From the NCBI GenBank assembly GCA_934875675.1, contig CAKXIK010000022.1, positions 1 to 6,251 of the forward strand: 6,251 nt of DNA, written 5' to 3'. The DNA comes from an uncultured bacterium (lineage in GTDB: Bacteria > Bacillota > Clostridia > Oscillospirales > Acutalibacteraceae). The notes beneath the pieces were generated by a model, which ran no database searches, was not told the DNA's origin, and was given only the letters and a program-made list of their open reading frames with translations. The position numbers were made by a program, and so were the translations under genes. Of the stretch, positions 1 to 4,414 are shown piece by piece. Each line of letters opens with the position of its first letter. Within the stretch, counting starts at the first letter, position 1.

Positions 1-62
1 TGTGGTGAACTCATTATACCATATCTCGCGGGAGGCTTCCTCTCTTTTTGGGTCACATCATT

Positions 63-146
63 TTAACACATACAAATGTCGTGCTGTTCTTCGGAAGTAA
101 GGTGTTGCCCTTTTCGATGTTCCGTGTTAAAATGAAAATTATCCAT
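63..146 (-). pseudogene. N-terminal remnant of an IS30-family transposase
   Basis: This is a 27-codon frame with an ATG at 146 and a TAA at 63-65. It is preceded by GAAGGAGCTC, a good ribosome binding site about 8 bases upstream. The peptide includes the stretch KGQHLTSEE, which resembles the extreme N-terminus of IS30-type transposases just before their first helix-turn-helix (typical form K-x-x-HLTxEER). The frame then enters the element's terminal repeat and stops. The DNA-binding and DDE catalytic domains, more than 300 residues in an intact protein, are absent. It is too short for an ordinary ORF search. The remnant should have no transposase activity. Confidence 0.5.
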
Positions 147-161
147 AGTGATGAGCTCCTT

Positions 162-197
162 CTGTTAGAGTTGGGTGTAGTAACTTTATTCTAACAG
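162..197 (-). other. Hairpin upstream of the transposase remnant
   Basis: Perfect 8-bp inverted repeat CTGTTAGA / TCTAACAG with a 20-base loop, lying just upstream of the remnant's ribosome binding site inside the IS30-like element. Insertion sequences often carry such stems near the transposase start to limit translation from read-through transcripts. That role is inferred here, not shown. Confidence 0.45.
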
Positions 198-269
198 ATA
201 TCCCATTCACTGTGGACATTTTTATGTGTTCAATTTCATTTTACAATTAACCTTATATTTTCATGGAAT

Positions 270-317
270 GAAATAAAAGAAATAACGCTGAACCTCAATC
301 GAAATCGGATCCAGCGT
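270..317 (-). terminator. Possible terminator downstream of the GNAT gene
   Basis: On the minus strand ACGCTG (317-312) pairs with CAGCGT (290-285), and the stem can be lengthened by about four weaker pairs. It is followed by a T-rich but interrupted run (284-270, TATTTCTTTTATTT). It lies 74 bases past the stop codon of the acetyltransferase gene at 391. The loop is long and the U-tract imperfect, so this is only a candidate. The rest of 245-390 is A+T-rich, and I see no gene in it. Confidence 0.35.
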
Positions 318-390
318 CACACTGTCTATATACTATAAAGAAGATATTTTTTTGTTTTTTCCGCAGGTAATCGAATTCAAGTGACGAGGG

Positions 391-915
391 TTATGCTCGT
401 TCGTTTGAGTGATTATATATAACAAAATCATACTGTATTATATCTTCACCAGTTAAATAATGCTTTTCGTTTTGATTACCTTCTACATGTGATTTAAAAC
501 CACACGCAGTAAGCATTTTTTTACTTGCTTCATTATTTTCATAACAGCCTGCGTAAATTTTGTCAAGTAATAAATTATTAAAACAATATTTTACACCAAG
601 ACGGAATGCGATTGTTCCATAACCTTGATTTCTATAACATTTATATATCATTATAGCTAAATCTGGCAGGGTGTTTTCAGGTGAAACGAAAATAGAACCA
701 ATACAGGCATTGTCTGAACACCTAACTATCGTTGCAATAAATCTTGATTTAATAGAACCACTTTTAAATTCATCAAAACTTTCTGTTAAATTGTAATTAT
801 AACCATTTTGTGTTTCTTCATCCTGCCAACAATTATAGCAATCAATATCATCAATAGATGGAATGTACTCTGTTAAACCTAAATATCCATCTGTTATATA
901 AACATTTCTCTGCAT
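391..915 (-). CDS. GNAT-family N-acetyltransferase (RimJ/RimL-like)
   Basis: A 174-residue protein predicted to transfer an acetyl group from acetyl-CoA to an amine on a protein, small molecule or drug; the substrate cannot be told from sequence. The acetyl-CoA pyrophosphate loop (motif A) is visible as RNQGYG at residues 95-100, and motif B follows as YENNEASKKML at about 125-135, then CGF. Length and layout fit the Acetyltransf_3 group. The ATG at 915 is chosen because GGAGGGG lies 7 bases upstream. The frame is open further, to 963, but those codons run into the inserted repeat and lack a ribosome binding site. The gene is clearly more A+T-rich than the right half of the window, which suggests transfer. 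A MITE begins 25 bases upstream and a terminator lies beyond it, so any promoter must sit in or beside the MITE. I found no convincing one. Confidence 0.88.
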   Translation of the reverse strand: MQRNVYITDGYLGLTEYIPSIDDIDCYNCWQDEETQNGYNYNLTESFDEFKSGSIKSRFIATIVRCSDNACIGSIFVSPENTLPDLAIMIYKCYRNQGYGTIAFRLGVKYCFNNLLLDKIYAGCYENNEASKKMLTACGFKSHVEGNQNEKHYLTGEDIIQYDFVIYNHSNERA

Positions 916-939
916 TATTTCCCCTCCGGTTATCAAAGA

Positions 940-1095
940 GGCTGTGTAAAAACAAAACCTCAAAATTTAGTTTCACCACTTGAAATGCACAACAGAGCAT
1001 ATCACATTGTACAACAACCAAAATTATTTAAAATATAGGTGGCCATACCCACTGTAAAAGTAATTTGAAATCCAAAAGTCCGTTTTTACACAGCG
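940..1095. mobile_element. 156-bp MITE, copy 1
   Basis: The ends form terminal inverted repeats: GGCTGTGTAAAAAC at 940-953 and GTTTTTACACAGCg at 1082-1095, with only the outermost base differing. There is no coding capacity. A second copy of exactly the same length lies at 2064-2219 in the same orientation. I count 16 differences over 156 bases (about 90% identity), nearly all in the interior, while the first 50 bases are identical. Short size, paired ends and no transposase define a MITE-type non-autonomous transposon. The parent insertion sequence is not in the window and I do not assign a family. This copy sits 25 bases upstream of the GNAT start codon. Confidence 0.85.
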
Positions 1096-1146
1096 TGATC
1101 AATAATCTTTGTTTCATTACAACCGATCAATTTGGCATAATCAAGC

Positions 1147-1183
1147 AAAAAAACTACAAGCAAGTTTAAATCCCTGCTTGTAG
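1147..1183 (-). terminator. Rho-independent terminator (minus strand)
   Basis: On the minus strand a perfect 9-bp stem, CTACAAGCA / TGCTTGTAG, with a 12-base loop is followed directly by seven T residues (plus-strand A's at 1147-1153). It lies about 200 bases past the stop codon of the O-acetyltransferase gene and probably ends that transcript. The palindromic element at 1294-1379 lies between the gene and this terminator and may have pushed them apart. The spacer 1096-1291 otherwise holds no gene I can support. Confidence 0.75.
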
Positions 1184-1293
1184 ATTTTAATGTCTCTGTC
1201 GAATGCAATAGATGCAGGTGTTTTGTACGAATTATGCTCATAATCTCCGTGATAAACGAGGATTTGTCGTCGATGTTCAAGCCATTTGCTGTA

Positions 1294-1379
1294 GGTCACC
1301 TCTAATAATTCATGCACGTCATCCCGAGGAAGATTTTTTCTTCACCGGTCTGACGCACCCGTAATTTTTAGAGGCGACC
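1294..1379. mobile_element. 86-bp palindromic miniature element flanked by TA
   Basis: The 17-base ends are inverted: GGTCACCTCTAATAATT at 1294-1310 against the complement of 1363-1379, matching at 15 of 17 positions. The centre adds further pairing: GCACGTCA with TGACGCAC (6 of 8) and GAAGA with TCTTC around a T-rich apex. Nearly the whole element can therefore fold into one long hairpin. TA lies immediately outside both ends (1292-1293 and 1380-1381), as left by Tc1/mariner/IS630-type transposition. It ends five bases from the stop codon of the O-acetyltransferase gene. There is no coding capacity. It has no U-run, so it is not a standard terminator, though it could protect the mRNA 3' end. 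Confidence 0.6.
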
Positions 1380-1384
1380 TATAA

Positions 1385-2011
1385 TTACTCTGCAAAGCGC
1401 TCAGGATGATTCGATAAACGATCTTCTTCTGTAATTGCACGGATTACTCTGCAAGGATTTCCAAATGCAAGACTGTTCGCAGGAATACTTTTAGTTACGA
1501 CAGCACCTGCTCCGATAACGCATCCTTCTCCAATTGTTACTCCGGGTAGAATTGTAACGCTTCCTCCGAGCCAACAATTATCTTCAATAACAACGGGAGC
1601 ACTGTATTCCATATTAATATCGAAATCCGTCTTTACATCATAAAAAATATTGCGGTCTTCATGACAGAGAGGGTGAATGGGTGTCAGAATTGAACAGTTT
1701 GGACCTATGAATACATTATCACCGATTGTAACTCGATTTTCATCTAAAACACAAAAATTAAAATTGGCATAAGAATTGTCGCCCATTTTAATATGTGCAC
1801 CGAAATCAAATTGAATCGGTCCTTGTAAATAGACACCTTTTCCGTGTTCCGGCATCAATTCGTTTAAAATTGCCTCCCGTGATGTTTCGTCTGATTCCGG
1901 AATCTGATTGTATTTCTGACATAATTCATGTGCCCTCCGACGTGCTTCCGGCATTCCCTCGCAAAAAGGATTATACATCTTTCCGGCAAACATTTTTTCT
2001 ATTTCGTTCAA
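1385..2011 (-). CDS. Maltose/galactoside-type sugar O-acetyltransferase (left-handed beta-helix)
   Basis: A 208-residue acetyl-CoA-dependent enzyme of the Maa/LacA/NodL group, expected to act as a cytoplasmic trimer that acetylates a hydroxyl on a sugar. The N-terminal Mac-type helical domain (about residues 4-55, beginning EKMFAGKMYNPF) is followed by hexapeptide repeats forming the beta-helix: VTIGDNVFIGPNCSI at 94-108, then VVIEDNCWLGGSVTILPGVTIGEG at about 140-163 and onward. The family ending GNPCRVIR is at 184-191. The likely catalytic histidine is H113 in PIHPLCHEDR. Between residues 121 and 138 the loop is several residues longer than I expect for the family, which may alter substrate choice. 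The start is TTG (2009-2011), placed by family alignment and by AAGGA 10 bases upstream. The nearest upstream ATG is in another frame. The sugar cannot be named; Vat-type drug acetyltransferases share the fold, but the N-terminal domain favours a sugar enzyme. Confidence 0.9.
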   Translation of the reverse strand: MNEIEKMFAGKMYNPFCEGMPEARRRAHELCQKYNQIPESDETSREAILNELMPEHGKGVYLQGPIQFDFGAHIKMGDNSYANFNFCVLDENRVTIGDNVFIGPNCSILTPIHPLCHEDRNIFYDVKTDFDINMEYSAPVVIEDNCWLGGSVTILPGVTIGEGCVIGAGAVVTKSIPANSLAFGNPCRVIRAITEEDRLSNHPERFAE

Positions 2012-2052
2012 CTGGCTTCATCCTTTCAAATTTGAATGGGGTATTTCCACGC

Positions 2053-2081
2053 ATTATATAAGAGGCTGTGTAAAAACAAAA
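2053..2081 (-). promoter_or_regulatory. Candidate promoter for the O-acetyltransferase gene
   Basis: A perfect -10 hexamer TATAAT (complement of 2053-2058) lies 42 bases before the TTG start. The matching -35 position falls inside the adjacent MITE, where only weak matches exist (TTGTTT at spacing 15, TTTTGT at spacing 17). The transposon end may have replaced the original -35 region. Only the -10 is well supported. Confidence 0.4.
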
Positions 2082-2219
2082 CCTCAAAATTTAGTTTCAC
2101 CACTTGAAATGCAAAATAGAGCGTGTTACATGGTATAACAACCAAAATTTTTAAAAATATAGGTGGTCACACCCACTTTAAAAGCAATTTAAAATCCCAA
2201 AGTCCGTTTTTACACAGCC
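2064..2219. mobile_element. 156-bp MITE, copy 2
   Basis: Same element as at 940-1095, with perfect 14-bp terminal inverted repeats: GGCTGTGTAAAAAC at 2064-2077 and its complement at 2206-2219. It is non-coding and in the same orientation as copy 1. It lies between the tRNA-Leu terminator and the O-acetyltransferase gene, 52 bases before that gene's start codon. Weak similarity between copies continues outside the repeats: TTAT..AAGA on the left and TGAT.AATAATCTT on the right. Either the true ends lie a little further out or both copies chose similar A+T-rich targets. Confidence 0.87.
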
Positions 2220-2264
2220 TGATAAATAATCTTATTTTAATTTTATCATTAATCATTATCATAA

Positions 2265-2311
2265 TCAATAAAAAAGAAAAGAGATTGTCGACTTTTGTCG
2301 ACAATCTCTTT
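2265..2311 (-). terminator. Rho-independent terminator of tRNA-Leu
   Basis: On the minus strand a strong stem (2297-2311 pairing with 2278-2292, core GAGATTGTCGAC / GTCGACAATCTC, four-base loop) is followed by TTTTCTTTTTT. The stem begins at the last base of the tRNA's encoded CCA, so terminator and mature 3' end are directly joined. It also shields the genes further left from tRNA transcription. Confidence 0.85.
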
Positions 2312-2397
2312 GGTGCGGATAACAGGAATTGAACCTGCATGAGTGTGACCTCACTAGAACCTGAATCTAGCGCGTCTGCCAGTTCCGCCATATCCGC
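2311..2397 (-). tRNA. tRNA-Leu (anticodon CAG)
   Basis: An 87-nt class II tRNA read on the minus strand. The acceptor stem GCGGATA / TATCCGC is followed by discriminator A and an encoded CCA (2311-2313). The anticodon arm is CTAGA-TTCAGGT-TCTAG with anticodon CAG (complement of 2361-2363), reading CUG codons. The long variable arm TGAG-GTCACA-CTCA is typical of leucine tRNAs, and the T-arm contains GGTTCAATTCC. All parts pair well, so it should be functional. It is transcribed alone from its own promoter. Confidence 0.97.
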
Positions 2398-2430
2398 ATC
2401 TGTTTTACAGCCGTTCTCGACTGCTTGAAC

Positions 2431-2459
2431 ATTATAGCATGACACAGCAGTTCTGTCAA
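2431..2459 (-). promoter_or_regulatory. Sigma-70-type promoter of tRNA-Leu
   Basis: On the minus strand, TTGACA (complement of 2454-2459) and TATAAT (complement of 2431-2436) are separated by exactly 17 bases. This matches consensus at all 12 positions. Transcription should start near 2424, about 27 bases before the mature tRNA 5' end. Such a strong promoter is expected for a stable RNA gene. It lies in the 156-base space between the tRNA and the AAC(3)-like gene, which holds no other gene I can see. Confidence 0.9.
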
Positions 2460-2553
2460 CACCAATTTTTAAATTTTTTGAAACAGTCCGCATTTGGACC
2501 GTGATTTATCTTATGAGGCATAAATCTTATCTGTGTGTGAATGAGTACCGAGA

Positions 2554-3345
2554 TTATGGTCGAATTTTTTCTGATTCGACAAAATAGAACGGTTCTTCCG
2601 CTAACTTTTGTGCACCTTTTCTCCAAACAGAGGCTGCGCAAAGCAACCATGCATCGGCATTCAGAACCTTGCCGTGAGAGGCTTCTTCCGGAAGCAGCAG
2701 ATCTACCACCCGTGCATAATGCTGTTCATAATAATCGTCGCCGATGCGGAAGGAATGACGGCGAGCATGTTGGCGCAGCTCGTGACCGTCATCGTCATAC
2801 AAAAGATAATCCACGCGGGGGTCATCGCTGAACAGGTAGGGTGGAACTGCCGTTTCCTCCACACCGTGCATCGATGTGTTGCAGTCCAACCCGCAGCCAA
2901 GCATCAGAATTTTGCCCCCCATGCGCGGCAGCTTTGCAAACGGAGAATGAGGACCAACCGGAGTGTCGTCCAGCTGATGGTCTTTGGCAAGCTCTGCAGC
3001 ATGTTTACCCAACAAACAGCAGGAATGTGTCGGGTGCATGCTGCGAATTACTCCCGGTATATGTGTACGAAAAAATTCCGGCAAGTATCCCACACAAGAC
3101 GGTGTTTCCTTCAAGTGAAACTGAGGATGCTCCCGGGTGACGGATTCATAGGAGAGAGCGGGCAGAATCAGTGTTCCCTCCGGACCGAGTAATTCCATAA
3201 ATGCTGCAAAAAAACCGGCTGCACCTCTTTCCACCCCACCAAGAGAGCGATAAGAGGAATGCATCAAAACGGTATCACCGGGCCGGATGCCGAGTGCACC
3301 TAAATCATTTTTCAGCTGTTCAAACGAATGAATGCTTTCCTTCAT
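2554..3345 (-). CDS. AAC(3)-family (antibiotic_NAT) N-acetyltransferase
   Basis: A 263-residue protein of the aminoglycoside 3-N-acetyltransferase/YokD family, which uses acetyl-CoA to acetylate an amine. Visible family hallmarks are HSSYRSLGG at about 29-37, GPEGTLILPALSY at 54-66, HPTHS at 104-108, the KDHQLDD..GPHSPFAKL block at 121-138, GGKILMLGCGLDCNTSMH at 143-160 and EE at 163-164. These include the conserved histidine and acidic residues of the active site. Length is normal. The ATG at 3345 is preferred because AAAGGTGAT, complementary to the 16S rRNA end, lies just upstream; the GTG at 3354 is part of that site. The stop codon of the araC-type gene is 18 bases upstream, so the two genes are co-transcribed. 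Many family members are not resistance enzymes, and the sugar-locus setting fits an amino-sugar or other metabolic substrate, but this is inference. No clear terminator follows before the tRNA. Confidence 0.9.
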   Translation of the reverse strand: MKESIHSFEQLKNDLGALGIRPGDTVLMHSSYRSLGGVERGAAGFFAAFMELLGPEGTLILPALSYESVTREHPQFHLKETPSCVGYLPEFFRTHIPGVIRSMHPTHSCCLLGKHAAELAKDHQLDDTPVGPHSPFAKLPRMGGKILMLGCGLDCNTSMHGVEETAVPPYLFSDDPRVDYLLYDDDGHELRQHARRHSFRIGDDYYEQHYARVVDLLLPEEASHGKVLNADAWLLCAASVWRKGAQKLAEEPFYFVESEKIRP

Positions 3346-3363
3346 GTCAATCACCTTTTCCTT

Positions 3364-4272
3364 TTATGTTTTTTTCAATGTTGTTTTTTTGCCTGCCAGC
3401 CATTCAGCGGATTGTTCGGAACGCTGCGCTTCTTCATATTTCTTAGGTGTAACGCCCTTTTGCTTCTTGAAAACCCGAATAAAATAACTAAGATCATTAA
3501 AACCGCAGCTGTATGCAATTTCTGTTACAGAAAAAGCGGAATGCAACAGCCTGTCTCCTGCTCGTTCCACCCGGTAATAGTTGAGATATTCAATCGGAGA
3601 ACGGTGTGTCAATTCCTGAAAAAAACGGCAGAAATAACGGGGAGACATTTCCGCTTGTGCGGCAATTTGTTCTAACGTAACCGGTTCACTGAAATGTTCC
3701 TCCATATAGGTTAGTGCCCGTTTCAACTGCATCACTTTTCGCCGGGTGGCACGGCTTTTTTCAGGATGACTGTCATAATACCCGCTTTGCAGCACATGAC
3801 CAAAAAAGCGATACAGAGCACCGATTACCAGCAACCTTCCCGCACCACTTTCATCTGTCATTGCAGTAAATATGTCATTCAGCATGAGTTGTAAAATGCC
3901 ATCCTGTGCGGGAAGAAGAGGATGAATCGTAATTTCTCCGTCAAACAGCTTTTGCAAAACGGACTCTGCAGCGTTGTTTTTCAGCAAAACTGCAGGGTCA
4001 AACACAATGCATTCATAGCAACAGTCCAGCGGCATTCCTCCGTGAAGCACGCCGCTGCCCACAAGTACGGCAGAACCCTCCGGCAGCTCGTATTCGCGGT
4101 CGTCGAGCGAAAGAATAAAAGTTCCGGAAAGCACACGAAGCAATTCCAGTTCATGATGCCAGTGATACGGCATTTGGTATCGCGGATGGTTCTGATTCAG
4201 CCGGTAAATTTCAATCGGAAAATCCACGGTGCCGCGCTGGCAAAATTCATTAAATTCAGCATGAGTTTGCAT
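3364..4272 (-). CDS. AraC-family transcriptional regulator with cupin sensor domain
   Basis: A 302-residue sugar-responsive type regulator. The N-terminal cupin-like ligand domain (about residues 25-95) contains the metal/ligand-type motif YHWHHELELL at 36-45 and a second strand pair ending GSGVLHGG. The C-terminal AraC/XylS DNA-binding domain (about 183-285) has two helix-turn-helix units: LEQIAAQAEMSPRYFCRFFQ (200-219), then VTEIAYSCGFNDLSYFIRVFKKQKGVTPKKY (249-279), with the classic GF.d.syF.r.FKk..G.tP signature. The ATG at 4272 is preferred because GGGGGA lies 8 bases before it. The upstream ATG at 4287 has no ribosome binding site of its own. It is divergent from fucI and shares the intervening control region, so fucI is its most likely target, with fucose or a related sugar as effector. 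It is the first gene of an operon with the AAC(3)-like gene. Confidence 0.92.
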   Translation of the reverse strand: MQTHAEFNEFCQRGTVDFPIEIYRLNQNHPRYQMPYHWHHELELLRVLSGTFILSLDDREYELPEGSAVLVGSGVLHGGMPLDCCYECIVFDPAVLLKNNAAESVLQKLFDGEITIHPLLPAQDGILQLMLNDIFTAMTDESGAGRLLVIGALYRFFGHVLQSGYYDSHPEKSRATRRKVMQLKRALTYMEEHFSEPVTLEQIAAQAEMSPRYFCRFFQELTHRSPIEYLNYYRVERAGDRLLHSAFSVTEIAYSCGFNDLSYFIRVFKKQKGVTPKKYEEAQRSEQSAEWLAGKKTTLKKT

Positions 4273-4320
4273 AGCAGGTTCCCCCATGGTTTAAAAGTGA
4301 ATATTGTCATACTTTTTTCT

Positions 4321-4349
4321 GATTATAACACAAGATTTATATGATAATC
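4321..4349. promoter_or_regulatory. Candidate operator: inverted repeat GATTAT-N17-ATAATC
   Basis: GATTAT (4321-4326) and its complement ATAATC (4344-4349) are 17 bases apart. They straddle the core of the araC-type promoter and lie just upstream of the fucI -10. The place and spacing suit an AraC-family dimer, which contacts two major grooves about two helical turns apart. The region is A+T-rich, so chance is possible. AAAAGT/ACTTTT also occurs four times nearby (4293, 4311, 4374, 4385) as an alternative site. Confidence 0.3.
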
Positions 4350-4351
4350 AA
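4322..4351 (-). promoter_or_regulatory. Promoter of the araC-type gene
   Basis: On the minus strand TTGATT (complement of 4346-4351) and TATAAT (complement of 4322-4327) are separated by 18 bases. The -10 is perfect and the -35 matches at four of six positions. The leader before the start codon at 4272 would be about 40 bases. Its -35 lies 3 bases from the fucI -10, so RNA polymerase probably cannot hold both promoters at once. Confidence 0.6.
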
Positions 4352-4354
4352 TAG

Positions 4355-4360
4355 TATAAT
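4355..4360 (+). promoter_or_regulatory. fucI -10 element, -35 absent
   Basis: A perfect TATAAT lies 54 bases upstream of the fucI ATG. At spacing 17 the -35 position reads AAGATT, unlike TTGACA, and neighbouring spacings are no better. A good -10 without a -35 is the usual picture at promoters switched on by an AraC-type activator bound just upstream. Confidence 0.55.
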
Positions 4361-4371
4361 GCAGATAGTAA

Positions 4372-4391
4372 AACTTTTTTATTCAAAAGTT
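4372..4391 (+). other. Small hairpin in the fucI leader
   Basis: AACTTTT (4372-4378) and AAAAGTT (4385-4391) form a 7-bp A+T-rich stem with a 6-base loop, 9 bases before the ribosome binding site AGGGAGG (4401-4407). It could be a second regulator site (ACTTTT/AAAAGT recurs upstream) or a weak mRNA stem. No function can be assigned. Confidence 0.25.
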
Positions 4392-4414
4392 ATAAAACTC
4401 AGGGAGGTAATAAT

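Larger units (their letters stand above)
52..244 (-). mobile_element. Miniature IS30-like element (internally deleted)
   Basis: Two inverted arms bound this stretch. Read outward on the plus strand, the right arm (215-244) begins GACATTTTTATGTGTT. Read outward on the minus strand, the left arm (80 down to 52) begins GACATTTGTATGTGTT. The first 16 bases match at 15 positions, and a weaker match continues to a shared ending AC. Between the arms lies the start of a transposase reading frame on the minus strand, preceded by a hairpin. An intact IS30-type element is roughly 1 kb, so about 80% of the interior would be missing and the frame runs directly into the opposite arm. It therefore cannot make transposase and would move only with help from a full-length relative. 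The family call rests on the short N-terminal peptide. The exact ends are uncertain by several bases, and no target duplication was identified. Confidence 0.5.

Noticed and set aside
2..100. Open plus-strand frame of 32 codons at the window edge
   Set aside because: It crosses the IS30-like element's terminal repeat and is antisense to the transposase remnant. No recognisable protein.
916..963. N-terminal extension of the GNAT gene to an ATG at 963
   Set aside because: The added codons run into the MITE, and the extension lacks a ribosome binding site, whereas GGAGGGG sits correctly before the ATG at 915.
1086..1280. 64-codon minus-strand reading frame (TTG start)
   Set aside because: It has no ribosome binding site, its last codons and stop come from the MITE end, and it overlaps a strong terminator hairpin (1147-1183). 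Another frame over the same bases is open as well. Neither resembles a known protein.
1292..1382. Integron attC-like site
   Set aside because: Size and palindromic shape fit, but the attC end boxes (RYYYAAC and GTTRRRY) are missing, the arms are long and continuous, and no integrase or cassette array is seen.
2167..2493. 108-codon minus-strand frame
   Set aside because: It runs through the tRNA-Leu promoter, the tRNA itself and its terminator.
2559..2580. GTCGAAT / ATTCGAC hairpin as terminator of the AAC(3)-like gene
   Set aside because: The stem lies within the coding region before the stop codon and has no U-run after it.
2541..3192. Plus-strand frames opposite the AAC(3)-like gene
   Set aside because: They overlap a fully conserved family protein on the other strand, have no recognisable motifs and no proper ribosome binding sites.
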